The translations under genes and the position numbers were made by a program. From Thermohalobaculum sp963700775 (GTDB taxonomy: Bacteria > Pseudomonadota > Alphaproteobacteria > Rhodobacterales > Rhodobacteraceae), in contig CAVOYU010000003.1 of assembly GCA_963700775.1 (NCBI GenBank), positions 1 to 64,000 on the forward strand: a DNA stretch of 64,000 nucleotides. Direction: 5' to 3'. Below the pieces are notes generated by a model. The model was not told the DNA's origin, searched no databases, and worked only from the letters and a program-made list of their open reading frames with translations. Shown piece after piece: positions 33,937-43,813 of this stretch. Positions within the stretch are counted from its first letter, which is position 1; every line of letters starts with the position of its first letter.

Positions 33937-35395
33937 CTACACCCCTGCCCGTGCCGTGGCCAGCATCCCGTCGAGGTCCAGATGCGCCTCCAGATGGTCG
34001 GCCAGCGCGTCGAGCGTCGCCTCGACCTCCGCCTCGTAGGCCACTCCCGCGCCCTCCACCCCCAACCCCGCGAGCCAGGCTCGCCGGAACGCATCGCCGG
34101 TGAAGAGCCCGTGCAGATAGGCCCCGGCCACCCGGCCATCCGCCGAATGCGCGCCTTCCTCCTCGTCCCCGATCCGGAACAGCGGCCGCGCCCGGTCCGG
34201 TCCCTCGGTCCGGCCGATATGGATCTCGTAGCCCTCGACCGGCGCGCCGCTTGCGAGATGCCGCCCGCTCACCCGCGTCAGCCGCTTCTCCGGCGTCATC
34301 ACCGTCTCGACATCCAGCAGCCCCAGCCCCTCGCTGAACCCCGCCGGCCCCTCGATCCCCTCCGGGTCGGCGATCGTCCGGCCCAGCATCTGGTAGCCGC
34401 CGCAGATGCCCGAGCACCCGCCCGCCCCGGCGACGATGCGCGGCGAGATCCACGTCCCAGCCTTGCCCGCGCAGGAAGTCGAGATCGCCCCGGGTCGACT
34501 TCGATCCCGGAACGATCACCACATCCGCATCCCCCGGAATCGCGTGGCCCGGCCGGACCATCGCCACCGTGACGCCCGGCTCGAGCTTCAGCGGGTCGAG
34601 ATCGTCGAAATTGGCGATCCGCGACAGCTGGAGACAGACGATCTTCAGCGCCCCGCCCGCCCCGTCCGGCCGAATATCCGCGGCATCCTCCGCCGGCAGC
34701 CGCGCCGCCCCCGCGAACCACGGCACCACCCCGAAGCCCGGCCAACCGGTGCGCGCGCCGATCAGCCGGTAGCCCTCGTCGAACAGGCGAGGATCGCCCC
34801 GGAACTTGTTGATCAGGAACCCTTTCACCAGCGCTGCGTCCGCCGCGTCCAGCACCGCCTGCGTGCCGACGATCTGGGCGATCACCCCGCCCCGGTCGAT
34901 GTCACCGGCCAGCACCACCGGCACCCGCGCCGCCGCGGCGAAGCCCATATTGGCGATGTCGCCTGCGCGCAGGTTCACCTCGGCCGGGCTCCCCGCCCCC
35001 TCGACCAGCACCAGGTCGGCCCCGGCGGAAAGCCGCCCGAAACTCTCCAGCACCCCCGCCAGAAGCCTCGGCTTCAGCGCCGCATAGTCCCGCGCCTTAA
35101 CCTGCGCCACGCGCCGGCCCTGCAGCACCACCTGCGCCCCGGTCTCGGTCTCGGGCTTCAGCAGCACCGGGTTCATGTCGACCGTCGGCGCCACCCCGGC
35201 GGCGCGCGCCTGCAACGCCTGCGCCCGGCCGATCTCGCCGCCATCCACCGTCACCGCGGCATTGTTCGACATGTTCTGCGGCTTGAACGGCCTGACCTTC
35301 ATCCCGCGCCGCGCGAACGCCCGCGCCAGCCCCGCCACCAGCACCGACTTGCCGACGTTCGAGCCGGTGCCCTGGATCATCAGCGCCGCGGTCAC
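33937..35395 (-). CDS. cobQ: Cobyric acid synthase, one-base frameshift
   Basis: Amidates adenosylcobyrinic a,c-diamide at four side chains. N-terminal MIQGTGSNVGKSVLVAGLARAF (P-loop, dethiobiotin-synthetase fold), RPFKPQNMSNNA, PGSKSTRGDLDFLRGQGWDVD, then the class I glutaminase-like half with GYQMLGRTIADPEGIEG and YLHGLFTGDAFR. At about 34433 an extra G (GGGCATCTGC for GGCATCTGC) breaks the frame exactly in the nucleophile segment LGICGGYQM. Corrected length is about 485 residues. GTG start overlapping the cobU stop; an ATG follows a few codons later. Confidence 0.92.
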
Positions 35396-35904
35396 GGGCT
35401 CCCCTTCAGGGTCAGCGGCAGCCCGGCGGCCACGAACTCCACATGGTCCGCCGCCGCCGCCACCCGCTGGTTCAGCCGCCCCTGGGCATCGCGGAACGCG
35501 CGCTCCAGCGCATTCATCGGCACCAGCCCCATGCCGATCTCGTTCGAGACCAGCACCACCCGGCCCGGCACCGCTCCCAGCGCCGCCAGCAGCGCCACCG
35601 TCTCGGCGTCCACATCGCGCTCGTGGTGCATCAGGTTCGAGAGCCAGAGGGTCAGGCAGTCGACCAGCAGCGTCACCCCCTCGCCCGCGCCCGCCCGGAT
35701 CGCCGCGGCCAGGTCCAGCGGCGCCTCGACCAGTCCCCAGTCGGGCCCCCGCTCGGCCTTGTGACGGGCGATCCGCGCCGCCATCTCGCCGTCCAGCGCC
35801 TCGGCGGTGGCGATGAACACATGCGGCGCCTCCGCCGCCAGCGCCAGCGCCCGGGCCGACTTGCCCGACCGCGCGCCGCCCAGCACCAGCGAGACCCGCG
35901 CCAT
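35392..35904 (-). CDS. cobU: Adenosylcobinamide kinase/guanylyltransferase
   Basis: 170 residues. P-loop LVLGGARSGKSARAL, the guanylyl-accepting His region ARHKAERGPDW, LLVDCLTLWLSNLMHHE and LVSNEIGMGLVPMN are all diagnostic of CobU/CobP. It phosphorylates adenosylcobinamide and adds GMP. The ATG overlaps the phosphatase-family gene stop and the end overlaps cobQ, so translation is probably coupled. Confidence 0.95.
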   Translation of the reverse strand: MARVSLVLGGARSGKSARALALAAEAPHVFIATAEALDGEMAARIARHKAERGPDWGLVEAPLDLAAAIRAGAGEGVTLLVDCLTLWLSNLMHHERDVDAETVALLAALGAVPGRVVLVSNEIGMGLVPMNALERAFRDAQGRLNQRVAAAADHVEFVAAGLPLTLKGSP

Positions 35905-36434
35905 CAGCCCGCCCCCACGAAGCTCAGCGGCGCCGCATAGGGCACCGGCTCGGCCACCACGTCGGCGAAGCGCGCTCCCGTCAGGATCATCCGCGCCGCC
36001 CGGATCGGCCCGGCATGGCAGACCAGCGCGGTCCCCGGCCCGGCCTCCGCCAGCACCGCGCCGACGCGGGCATGGACCGCCGCGAAGGTCTCGCCCCCCG
36101 GCGGCGCGACGGTCCAGGGGTCCGCGGCCCAGGGGTCGCTGTCGGCGCGGCGGATCGCGTCCCAGCGCATCCCCTCCCAGGCGCCGAAGTCCATCTCCCA
36201 GAGCCGCTCGTCGAGCTCCAGCGCCACCCCGTCGCGGGCCGCCAGCGCCTCGGCCAGCCCGCGGCAGCGCCGCGCCGGGCTTGCCAGCACCCGCCCGGCC
36301 GGCGGTGTCGCCGCCAGTGCCGCCTCGATCTCGGCCGGCGCCTCCGGCCCCGCCGCGAGGTCCATCCGCCCGTAGCAGATCCCGGCCGCCACCTCTGGGC
36401 GCGGATGGCGCAGGAAGATCATGCCAAGGGTCAC
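35904..36434 (-). CDS. cobC: Histidine phosphatase, CobC-like
   Basis: About 176 residues from a GTG that overlaps the cobS stop. Phosphatase core MIFLRHPRPEVAAGICYGRMD (RHP in place of the usual RHG), ASPARRCRGLAEAL, ERLWEMDFGAWEGMRWD, and CHAGPIRAARM with the second catalytic His. Location between cobS and cobU supports alpha-ribazole-5'-phosphate phosphatase. A longer upstream start would lie inside cobS. Confidence 0.8.
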   Translation of the reverse strand: MTLGMIFLRHPRPEVAAGICYGRMDLAAGPEAPAEIEAALAATPPAGRVLASPARRCRGLAEALAARDGVALELDERLWEMDFGAWEGMRWDAIRRADSDPWAADPWTVAPPGGETFAAVHARVGAVLAEAGPGTALVCHAGPIRAARMILTGARFADVVAEPVPYAAPLSFVGAG

Positions 36435-37213
36435 GACCAGCACCCCGCCAGCACCACCATCGCCACCACCTCGCCCAGCGCCGCGATCGCCCCCAGCCCG
36501 TCGCCGGTATAGCCGCCGATCCGCCGCACCAGATACCACAGGAACCCCGCCCCCGCCGCCAGCGCCAGCACCAGCGCAACCAGCCCGGCCCAGCCGCCGA
36601 TCAGTGCCAACGCCAGCGCCGTGCCCAGCGCCACCGCGACTTCCACCGGCCCCGCGCCGCGGGCCACCAGCGAGCCGGTCCCCTCGGTCCGCGCATAGGC
36701 GGCCAGCGCCGTCGCCGGCACCATCATCGCGCGGCCCGCGCCCCCGGCGATCGCCAGCGCCAGCGCGCCCGAACCCGGGGCCAGCGCCGCCAGCGCGGCC
36801 CAGCGCAGCCCGATGGCCAGCACCAGCGCGATCACCCCGTAGGTCCCGATGCGGCTGTCGCGCATGATCCGCAGCGCCTCGGGCGTCGACCGCCCACCGC
36901 CCAGCCCGTCGGCGCAGTCCGCCAGCCCGTCCTCGTGCAGCGCGCCCGTGAGCCCGACCAGCGCCGCCAGCGCCAGCCCGGCAGCCACACCCGCGGGCAG
37001 CACCTGCGCCGCGAGCCAGTACACCAGCCCGCCGCAGACCCCCGCCAGCGCCCCGGCCAGCGGGAAATACCGGCTCGCCCGCACCAACCGGTCCGGCGCC
37101 CAGTCGGCGTTGTCCGGCAGCGGCAGCCGGGTCAGGAACCCTGTCGCGGTCAGGACCAGCCCGGCCTCGTCCAGCACCCGCCGCATCACGCCGTGAATGT
37201 CATGCCGCCCCAT
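36431..37213 (-). CDS. cobS: Adenosylcobinamide-GDP ribazoletransferase
   Basis: 260 residues with about six membrane spans. Diagnostic N-terminal LVLTATGFLTRLPLP, the Asp-rich substrate/Mg site HEDGLADCADGLGGGRSTPEALRIMRDSRIGTYGV, and GGAGRAMMVPATALAAYAR. It joins adenosyl-GDP-cobinamide and alpha-ribazole at the inner membrane. Four-base overlaps with cobT upstream and the phosphatase gene downstream. Confidence 0.95.
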   Translation of the reverse strand: MGRHDIHGVMRRVLDEAGLVLTATGFLTRLPLPDNADWAPDRLVRASRYFPLAGALAGVCGGLVYWLAAQVLPAGVAAGLALAALVGLTGALHEDGLADCADGLGGGRSTPEALRIMRDSRIGTYGVIALVLAIGLRWAALAALAPGSGALALAIAGGAGRAMMVPATALAAYARTEGTGSLVARGAGPVEVAVALGTALALALIGGWAGLVALVLALAAGAGFLWYLVRRIGGYTGDGLGAIAALGEVVAMVVLAGCWS

Positions 37214-38253
37214 CAGGCTTTCCCCGAAACCCCGGCGCTCTCGAAGGTCGCCATCTCGTTCAGCATGGCGCAGGCGGCCCGCAGCAGCGGCAGCGCCAGC
37301 AGCGCTCCTGTCCCCTCGCCAAGCCTGAGATCGAGGTCGATCAGCGGCTGCGCCTCCAGCCAGTCCAGCATCCGCCGGTGGCCGGGCTCCTTCGAGCGAT
37401 GGGCGAAGACGCAGAACGGCCGCGCCTCCGGCCGCGCCGCCAGCGCCACCAGCGCCGCCGACGTGGCGATGAAGCCGTCGACCAGCACCACCGCCCCCCG
37501 CGACGCGGCGCCGACCAGCGCCCCCGCCATCGCCGCGATCTCGAGCCCGCCGAAGGCCGCGAGCGCGTCGAGCGGCGCCAGCGGACCCGGCCGCCGCGCC
37601 GCGGCGCGCGCCAGCACGCCGAGCTTGCAGTCCACCCCCGCCGCGTCCAGCCCCGCCCCCGGCCCGGTCAGCACGCCAAGCTCGATCCCGGCCACCGCAT
37701 GGGCGAGCAGCGTCGCCGCAGAGGTGTTGCCGATCCCCATCTCGCCCAGCGCCACCACGCGGGCGCCCGCCGCCACGGCTTCGGCCGCCAGCCCGGCGCC
37801 GAAGGCCAGCGCCCGTGCGACCTCGTCCGGCGTCAGCGCATCCTCGACCGCCGCGTTCCGCGTCCCGCGCCGGACCCCGGCGCGCACCAGCCCCGGCGCA
37901 TCCGGCAAGGGCGCCGCCACCCCCGCATCGGCCACCGTCACCGCCACCCCGTTCGCCCGCGCGAACACGGTCGAGGCCGCCCCGCCGGCGAGGAAGTTCA
38001 GCACCATCTGCGCCGTCACCTCCTGCGGCCAGGCCGAGACCCCCTCGGCCACGATCCCGTGGTCGCCGGCGAAGATGAACAGCCGCGCCGGGTCGGCCGA
38101 AGGCGCCTCGGTGCCCTGCGCCAGCGCCATCTGCAGCGCCAGCGACTCGATCCGGCCGAGGCTGCCCGGCGGCTTGGTCTTGGCGTCGATCATCCGCTGC
38201 ACCCGCGCGCCAAGCGCCGGGTCCGGGGCCGCGATCTGGGTGTCCTCCAGCAT
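37213..38253 (-). CDS. cobT: Nicotinate-nucleotide-dimethylbenzimidazole phosphoribosyltransferase
   Basis: 346 residues. Family motifs: IDAKTKPPGSLGRIESLALQMA, FAGDHGIVAEGVSAWPQEVTAQMV, LGEMGIGNTSAATLL, VLVDGFIATSAALVA, HRSKEPGHRRML and the catalytic Glu region LRLGEGTGALLALPLL. It makes alpha-ribazole-5'-phosphate from dimethylbenzimidazole, supplied by BluB encoded at 55.3 kb. Translation is coupled to DUF1636 before it and cobS after it. Confidence 0.96.
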   Translation of the reverse strand: MLEDTQIAAPDPALGARVQRMIDAKTKPPGSLGRIESLALQMALAQGTEAPSADPARLFIFAGDHGIVAEGVSAWPQEVTAQMVLNFLAGGAASTVFARANGVAVTVADAGVAAPLPDAPGLVRAGVRRGTRNAAVEDALTPDEVARALAFGAGLAAEAVAAGARVVALGEMGIGNTSAATLLAHAVAGIELGVLTGPGAGLDAAGVDCKLGVLARAAARRPGPLAPLDALAAFGGLEIAAMAGALVGAASRGAVVLVDGFIATSAALVALAARPEARPFCVFAHRSKEPGHRRMLDWLEAQPLIDLDLRLGEGTGALLALPLLRAACAMLNEMATFESAGVSGKA

Positions 38254-38630
38254 CACGTCCCTCCACCCGGCGCCGGTATCCGCGCCATGAAATGTCCCTT
38301 CACGCCGGCCGGCCACTGACGGAACGGCACCTGCCCGGTCTCGCTGTCGCGGTGCAGCCGCGCATAGTCGACGACCGCCGCCGCGGCGTCCTCGCCGGGC
38401 GCGAAGGCGCCCAGCACATAGGTCAGCTTGCCGGGCGCGGTCACCGCGGTGTTGCAGTGCCGCTCGCAGCCCATCAGGCAGGACTGGCGGCGCACCTCGA
38501 TGCCGGGCTCGGCCGCGGCCAGCCGCTCGACATGGCAGGCGAGAATCTCGCCCCCGGTCCGGCCGCAGGGGGCGCATTTCTCCTCGACCGACCAGCGGCA
38601 GGTGTCGCAGACGAAGATCGTTGTGGTCAT
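38253..38630 (-). CDS. DUF1636 family metal-binding protein
   Basis: 125 residues. Three Cys clusters: FVCDTCRWS, EEKCAPCGRTGGEIL and QSCLMGCERHCNTAV, a ferredoxin-like spacing. Members are small proteins repeatedly found in alphaproteobacterial cobalamin operons; the function is not established and metal or Fe-S handling is likely. It is the promoter-proximal gene of the cobT operon and divergent from the DUF6732-cbiX operon. Confidence 0.85.
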   Translation of the reverse strand: MTTTIFVCDTCRWSVEEKCAPCGRTGGEILACHVERLAAAEPGIEVRRQSCLMGCERHCNTAVTAPGKLTYVLGAFAPGEDAAAAVVDYARLHRDSETGQVPFRQWPAGVKGHFMARIPAPGGGT

Positions 38631-38885
38631 GCTGGCGTGCGCCCCGGCCGGTTCGGTCCCATCATCCGTCTCCGCATGTCGCGTTCTGCACCGGGCAAGC
38701 CGCTTTTTCCTTTGATCGCGACATAGCGCGGGCGTATGCAGGGCGCAATGAACAGCGCACCCGTCGAGGGGGCTGAGCGGATCCGGGCCGAGGCCGACCC
38801 AAACCGGGGGCCGAAGCCGGAGTTGTTCGGGGAGGCGTCCGGCCTCCGTCCCTCTGCATGCGCAATGCGACCACGGAGGGACCTC

Positions 38886-39086
38886 ATGAAGACCGCCATC
38901 GCCATCTTCGCCGTACTCGCCGCCACCCCCGCCTTCGCCGATCCCGGCCATTTCGCCGCCGAGCGCGGGCACAGCCACTGGCTGGCTCTCGCCGCGCTCG
39001 CCGTCGCGCTGGTGGTCGGCATGGCCGCGCTGCGCGGCGAGCGCCGCGTGCGCGCAGCACGGAAGGACGCGGAGCGCCGGGCGTGA
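38886..39086 (+). CDS. DUF6732-like small exported/membrane protein
   Basis: 66 residues: signal MKTAIAIFAVLAATPAFA, then DPGHFAAERGHSHWLALAALAVALVVGMAALRG with His residues before one membrane segment and a basic tail. The PGH...GHSHW pattern is characteristic of small proteins at the head of rhodobacteral cobalamin operons. Possibly a periplasm-facing cobalt or nickel contact; function unproven. GGAGGGACCTC precedes the ATG. It overlaps cbiX. Confidence 0.7.
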   Translation: MKTAIAIFAVLAATPAFADPGHFAAERGHSHWLALAALAVALVVGMAALRGERRVRAARKDAERRA

Positions 39087-40261
39087 GCCGCTACGGTGTC
39101 ATGGTCTGCGGCCACGGCTCGCGCAGCCAGGCCGCGGTCGACGAGTTCGCCGTGGTGGCGGAACGCCTGAAGGCGCACTTCCCGGACTGGCCGGTGGAGT
39201 ACGGCTATCTGGAATTCGCCAACCCGGTGATCCGCGACGGCCTCGACAAACTGCGGGAGGCGGGCTGCGACCACATCCTCGCGGTGCCGGGGATGCTGTT
39301 CGCCGCCATGCACGCCAAGAACGACATCCCGACGGTGCTGAACACCTATGCCGCCAGGCACGGGGTCAAGGTGCAGTACGGCCGCGAGCTCGCCGTCGAC
39401 CCGAAGATGGTCGCCGCCGCCGGCGAGCGGGTGCGCGAGGCGGTGGAGCGGGCCAATGCCGAGCTGGGCGAGGTGCCGCTGCACGAGACCTGCCTCGTGG
39501 TGATCGGCCGCGGCGCCTCGGACCCGGACGCCAACTCCAACGTCTCCAAGATCACCCGCCTGCTCTGGGAGGGCATGGGCTTCGGCTGGGCCGAGACCGG
39601 CTATTCCGGCGTCACCTTCCCCCTCGTCGAGCCCTGCCTCGAGCGCGCCGCCCGGCTCGGCTTCAGGCGGATCGTGGTGTTCCCCTACTTCCTCTTCACC
39701 GGGATTCTGATCGACCGCATCTACGGCTTCACCGACCAGGTGGCGCGCGCGCATCCCTATCTCCAGTTCGTCAAGGCCGGCTACCTCAACGACCATCCGC
39801 AGGTGATCGCCACCTTCGCCGAGCGGGTGCGCGAGATCCTCGAGGGCCAGGCGGCGATGAACTGCTCGATGTGCAAGTACCGCGCCCAGGTCCTGGGTTT
39901 CGAGGCCGAGGTCGGCATGCCGCAGGAGAGCCACCACCACCATGTCGAGGGCCAGGGGGCGACCGCACCCGGCTCCAATGTCGAGGACTGCAAGCTCTGC
40001 GCCGACTTCTGCACCGGCGCCTGCCGGCTGGCCATGGCGGATGCGGCGGAAGGGCATTCTCACCACGGGCACGGGCATGACCACCACGGGCACGGGCACC
40101 ACGAGCACGGCCACGGGCATGACCACGACCACCCGCACGATCACGGCCACTCGCATGATCACGACCATGGCCACTCGCACGACCACCACCACCCGCCCTA
40201 CCCCCACGCCAAGCACCCGCTGGGGCCGGAGAGCGTGCGCAAGTACCTGAAGGATCGCTGA
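39083..40261 (+). CDS. cbiX: Sirohydrochlorin cobaltochelatase, long form with metal-binding tail
   Basis: 392 residues, GTG start overlapping the previous stop. Two chelatase halves: VMVCGHGSRSQAAVDEF with the catalytic His and LVVIGRGASDPDANSN in the second half, then FPYFLFTGILIDRI. After about residue 250 come MNCSMCKYRAQVLGF and CKLCADFCTGAC (likely Fe-S or metal site) and a tail of about 60 residues with dozens of His in HGHDH/HSHDH runs. It inserts cobalt into sirohydrochlorin or stores cobalt. Its presence beside a CobN-type late chelatase is notable. Confidence 0.92.
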   Translation: MSRYGVMVCGHGSRSQAAVDEFAVVAERLKAHFPDWPVEYGYLEFANPVIRDGLDKLREAGCDHILAVPGMLFAAMHAKNDIPTVLNTYAARHGVKVQYGRELAVDPKMVAAAGERVREAVERANAELGEVPLHETCLVVIGRGASDPDANSNVSKITRLLWEGMGFGWAETGYSGVTFPLVEPCLERAARLGFRRIVVFPYFLFTGILIDRIYGFTDQVARAHPYLQFVKAGYLNDHPQVIATFAERVREILEGQAAMNCSMCKYRAQVLGFEAEVGMPQESHHHHVEGQGATAPGSNVEDCKLCADFCTGACRLAMADAAEGHSHHGHGHDHHGHGHHEHGHGHDHDHPHDHGHSHDHDHGHSHDHHHPPYPHAKHPLGPESVRKYLKDR

Positions 40262-40264
40262 GGC

Positions 40265-41200
40265 GTGACGCGGCCCCTGTTCGACAGCTACCTGATCGTC
40301 GACTGGTCGGCCGCCGGCGTGCCGCGCACCGGCCGCGACTCGATCTGGCTCGCCCGCGCGGCCCGCGGCGACGCGGCGGCGCAGCTGGAGAACCCGCCGA
40401 CCCGCAGCGAGGCCGTCGCCCGCATCGCCGCCATCCTGCGCGACGAGGCCGCCGCCGGCCGGCGCCTGCTCGCGGGCTTCGACTTCCCCTTCGGCTACCC
40501 GGCCGGCACCGCCCGCCGCATGGCCGGCCGCGATGGCTGGGAGGCGGTGTGGGACGCTCTCGCCGCGCTGGTCGAGGAAGGCGCCGGCAACGCCAACAAC
40601 CGCTTCGACGCCGCCGCGGCCCTCAACGCCCGCATCTCTGAGGGCGATGGCCCGTTTTGGGGCAACGGGCTGAAGCGCGAGATTCCCGGCCTGCCGCGCA
40701 CCCTGCCGCAGGGCTTCGGCAACCGACTGCCCGCCCGCTCCCGCGCGGCCGAGCGCCAGGTGCCCCGCGCCCAGGAGGTCTGGAAGCTCTCCGGCGCCGG
40801 CTCGGTCGGCGGCCAGGCCCTGACCGGCATCGCCGCGCTGGCGCGGCTCCGGCGCGAGCCCGACCTCGCCCCCCATGTCCGGGTCTGGCCCTTCGAGACC
40901 GGGCTCGCCGCGCCGGAGGCCGCCATCGTGCTGGCCGAGGTCTACCCATCGCTCCTGCCCCCCGACCCGCGCGAGCCGATCCGCGACGCCGGCCAGGTCC
41001 GCGCCGTGGCCGAGCGCTTCGCCGCCCTCGACGCGGCGGGTCGGCTCGCCCCGCTCTTCCATGGCCCCGCCTCGCTCGCCGAGGCCGAGCGCCGCGCCAT
41101 CGAGTCCGAGGAAGCCTGGATCCTGGGCGCAGGTTTCGAGGCCGAGATTCGCGCTACGCCGCCTTGCGCCGCCGCACCACGCCCCGCGGCCGGCCGGCCT
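40265..41200 (+). CDS. DUF429-like protein, read in one frame with CobH
   Basis: About 310 residues. Starts DSYLIVDWSAAGVPRTGRDSIWLA, continues LLAGFDFPFGYPAGTA and IVLAEVYPSLLPP. The acidic strands (VDWS, GFDFPFGYP, EVYPS) match the RNase-H-like layout of DUF429 proteins, whose typical motifs are VDG, IDIPIGLP and EVHPE. Function unknown. It lies 3 bp after cbiX in the corrin operon. No stop occurs before the CobH domain; I set the boundary at the first CobH residue. The fusion may be real or the result of a missed base. Confidence 0.6.
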
Positions 41201-41834
41201 CTCCGCTACGAGCGCGACCCGCACGAGATCTACCGCCAGTCCTTCGCCACCGTCCGCGACGAGATCCGGCTCGACCATCTGCCGGAGAACCTTCACCCGG
41301 TCGCCATCCGCCTGGTCCATGCCTGCGGCATGACCGACATCCCCGCCCGCCTCGCCTGGTCGCCCGACCTCGCCGCCGCCGCCCGCGCCGCGCTGGCCGC
41401 CGGGGCGCCGGTGCTCTGTGACTGCGAGATGGCGGCCTCCGGAATCGTGCGCGGCCGGCTGCCGGCGGCGAATCCGGTCATCTGCACCCTCAACGACCCG
41501 GCGACCCCGGCCCGCGCCGCCGAGATCGGCAATACCCGCTCGGCCGCCGCCGTGGAGCTCTGGCGCGAGCGGCTCGCGGGCTCCGTCATCGTGATAGGAA
41601 ACGCCCCTACCGCCCTGTTTCACCTTCTGGAACTGCTCGACGACGACTGGCCGCGCCCGGCCGCGATCCTCGCCTTCCCGGTCGGCTTCGTCGGCGCCGC
41701 CGAGTTCGAAGGCCGAGCTCGCGCGCAACCCCCGCGGCGTGCCCTTCCTGACGCTTCGCGGGCGGCGCGGCGGCTCGGCCATGGCCGCGGCGGCGCTGAA
41801 CGCGCTGGCCGCCGGGCTCGAGGCGCCGCGATGA
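41201..41834 (+). CDS. cobH: Precorrin-8X methylmutase, frameshifted; start not visible
   Basis: Domain begins RYERDPHEIYRQSFATVRDE, with the catalytic His in AIRLVHACGMTDIP, then LCDCEMAASGI, CTLNDP and VIVIGNAPTALFHLLELL. It moves the C11 methyl to C12, making hydrogenobyrinic acid. No ATG/GTG/TTG start sits at the expected place; the frame is open from the preceding DUF429-like protein. Near 41708 an extra T (GAGTTCGAAGG for GAGTCGAAGG) shifts the frame; corrected it reads ESKAELARNPRGVPFLTLRGRRGGSAMAAAALNALA to a stop overlapping the cobL ATG. Confidence 0.85.
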
Positions 41835-43088
41835 CCTCGTCCAATGAGACCGCCCCCTGGCTCACCGTCATCGGCATCGGCGAGGACGGCATGGCCGGCC
41901 TTTCCGCCGGCGCCCGCCGCCTCGTCGAGGAAGCCGAGGTCATCGTCGGCGGCGACCGCCACCTGAACCTCGCCTCCGACGTCACCGCCGAGCGCATCCC
42001 CTGGCCCTCGCCCTTCGACGCCATGATCGACACGCTGAAGGCCCATCGCGGCCGGCGCATCGTGGTGCTGGTGACCGGGGACCCGCTCTGGTACTCGGTC
42101 GGCGCCCGCATCCTGAAGTCGATCCCGGGGCCGGAGATCGCCTTCCACCCGCAGCTTTCCGCCTTCCAGTGGGCCGCCTGCCGGATGCGCTGGTCGCTGG
42201 CGGATGTCGAGACCCTGACCGCCCACGGCCGCGCCTCCGAGCAGGTCGTCCCCTGGTTCTGGCCCGGCGCCCGGCTCCTGGTCCTGACCGCCGGCAGCGA
42301 GACCCCCGGCGAGATCGCCCGCCTGCTCGCCGGCCACGGTTACGGCGCCTCGCGCATGACGGTGCTGGCCAGCCTCGGCGGCCCCGCCGAGACGCGGGTC
42401 GAGGGCACCGCCGCCGGTTGGGCGGCGCAGGACCCGTCCGCCGCGATCCCCTCCTTCCACACCCTCGCGGTCGACTGTGCCGGCACCCCCGCGCGCCTTC
42501 TCTCCCGCCTCCCCGGCCTGCCCGACGAGGCCTTCGCCAGCGACGGGGTGATGACCAAGCGCGAGGTCCGGGCGCTGACGCTGGCGCGCCTGATGCCGGC
42601 CCGCGGAGAGGTTTTGTGGGATATCGGCACCGGCTGCGGCTCGGTCGCCATCGAGTGGATGCGCGCGGCGCCCGACGCGCTCGCCGTCGGCCTCGATCCG
42701 CGCGCCGACCGCCTCGCCCTCGCCCGCCGCAACGCCGCCGCGCTCGGCGCGCCGAAGCTGGAGCTCGTCGAGGGCCGGGCGCCCGAGGCGCTCGACCAGA
42801 TCCCGGCCTCCGGCGCCGCCCGCACCGACCTCCGCCACCCCAACGCCGCCTTCATCGGCGGCGGCCTCGGCCGCGAGACCGTGGCGCGCTGCCTCGCCGC
42901 CCTGCCGCCCGGCGGCCGGCTGGTCGCCAACGCCGTGACCCTCGACTCCGAGGCGCTGCTGATCGCGCTCCAGGCCGAGCACGGCGGCGACCTCACCCGC
43001 ATCGCCATCGACCGCGCCGAGCCGCTCGGGGGCCGCAGCGGCTGGCGCCCGGCCATGCCGGTGGTGCAGTGGAGCCTCGATCCGATGA
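41831..43088 (+). CDS. cobL: Precorrin-6Y C5,15-methyltransferase (decarboxylating)
   Basis: About 418 residues, two domains. N-terminal CbiE-like: LTVIGIGEDGMAGLSAGARRLVEEAEVIVGGDRHL and VTGDPLWYSVG. C-terminal CbiT-like Rossmann methyltransferase: VMTKREVRALTLARLMP, LWDIGTGCGSVAIEWMR, AFIGGGLGRE. It methylates C5 and C15 and decarboxylates the acetate on C12. The ATG overlaps the cobH stop. In the contig the frame runs straight into cobI; removing one base near 43080 (CTCGATCCGATGA) would give a stop overlapping the cobI ATG, so the fusion is probably an artefact. Confidence 0.9.
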
Positions 43089-43813
43089 CCGGAACGCACA
43101 CCGGCACCCTTTTCGGCATCGGCGTCGGCCCCGGCGACCCGGAGCTGATGACGCTGAAGGCCCACCGCCTGATCTCCGGCGCCAGGGTCATCGCCTACCC
43201 GGCCCCCGATTCCGGCGAGAGCTTCGCCCGCCGCATCGCCGCGGCCGCGATCTCCCCGGATGCCGAGGAGATCCCCATGGTCGTGCCGATGCGCGCCGAC
43301 CGCTTCCCGGCGCAGGAGGTCTATGCCGGCGCGGCCGAACGCATCGCAACCCGCCTCTCCGAGGGCGCCGACGTCGTCGTGCTCTGCGAGGGCGACCCGT
43401 TTTTCTACGGCTCGTTCATGTATCTTCACGCCCGCCTCGCCGACCGCTTCCCGGTCGAGATCGTGCCCGGCGTCTCGTCGCTCACCGCCTGCGCCGCCGC
43501 CTTCGGACGGCCGCTGACCGCACGCAACGACGTGCTGACCGTGCTCCCCGGCCCCCTCGCGGATGCCGAGCTCCGCGCCCGGATCGAGGCGGCGGGCGCT
43601 GTCGCCATCATGAAGGTCGGCCGCCACCTGCCGCGCATCCGGGCGCTGCTGGCCGAGATGGGGCTGACCGCCCGCGCCGGCTATGTCGAGCGCGCGAGCC
43701 TGCCCGAGCAGCATGTGAGCCCGCTCGCGGAAGCTCCTGACGAAGCACCGTATTTCTCGATGATCCTGATCTACCGTGGCGAGGACCCGTGGCTGAACCG
43801 CACCCCGTCGTGA
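43085..43813 (+). CDS. cobI: Precorrin-2 C20-methyltransferase
   Basis: About 242 residues. Starts MTGTHTGTLFGIGVGPGDPELMTLKAHRLI (SAM-binding GxGPGDPELMTLKA), then VLCEGDPFFYGSFMYLHARL and EIVPGVSSLTACAAAFGRPL, all specific for CobI/CbiL. It methylates precorrin-2 at C20 to give precorrin-3A. The end overlaps the GTG start of the cbiG-cobJ gene. Confidence 0.93.
   Translation: MTGTHTGTLFGIGVGPGDPELMTLKAHRLISGARVIAYPAPDSGESFARRIAAAAISPDAEEIPMVVPMRADRFPAQEVYAGAAERIATRLSEGADVVVLCEGDPFFYGSFMYLHARLADRFPVEIVPGVSSLTACAAAFGRPLTARNDVLTVLPGPLADAELRARIEAAGAVAIMKVGRHLPRIRALLAEMGLTARAGYVERASLPEQHVSPLAEAPDEAPYFSMILIYRGEDPWLNRTPS

Noticed and set aside
38631..38885. A second cobalamin riboswitch between DUF1636 and DUF6732
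   Set aside because: The region is GC-rich with some dyads but lacks the GCCACTG and AGGAGACCTGCC blocks on either strand.
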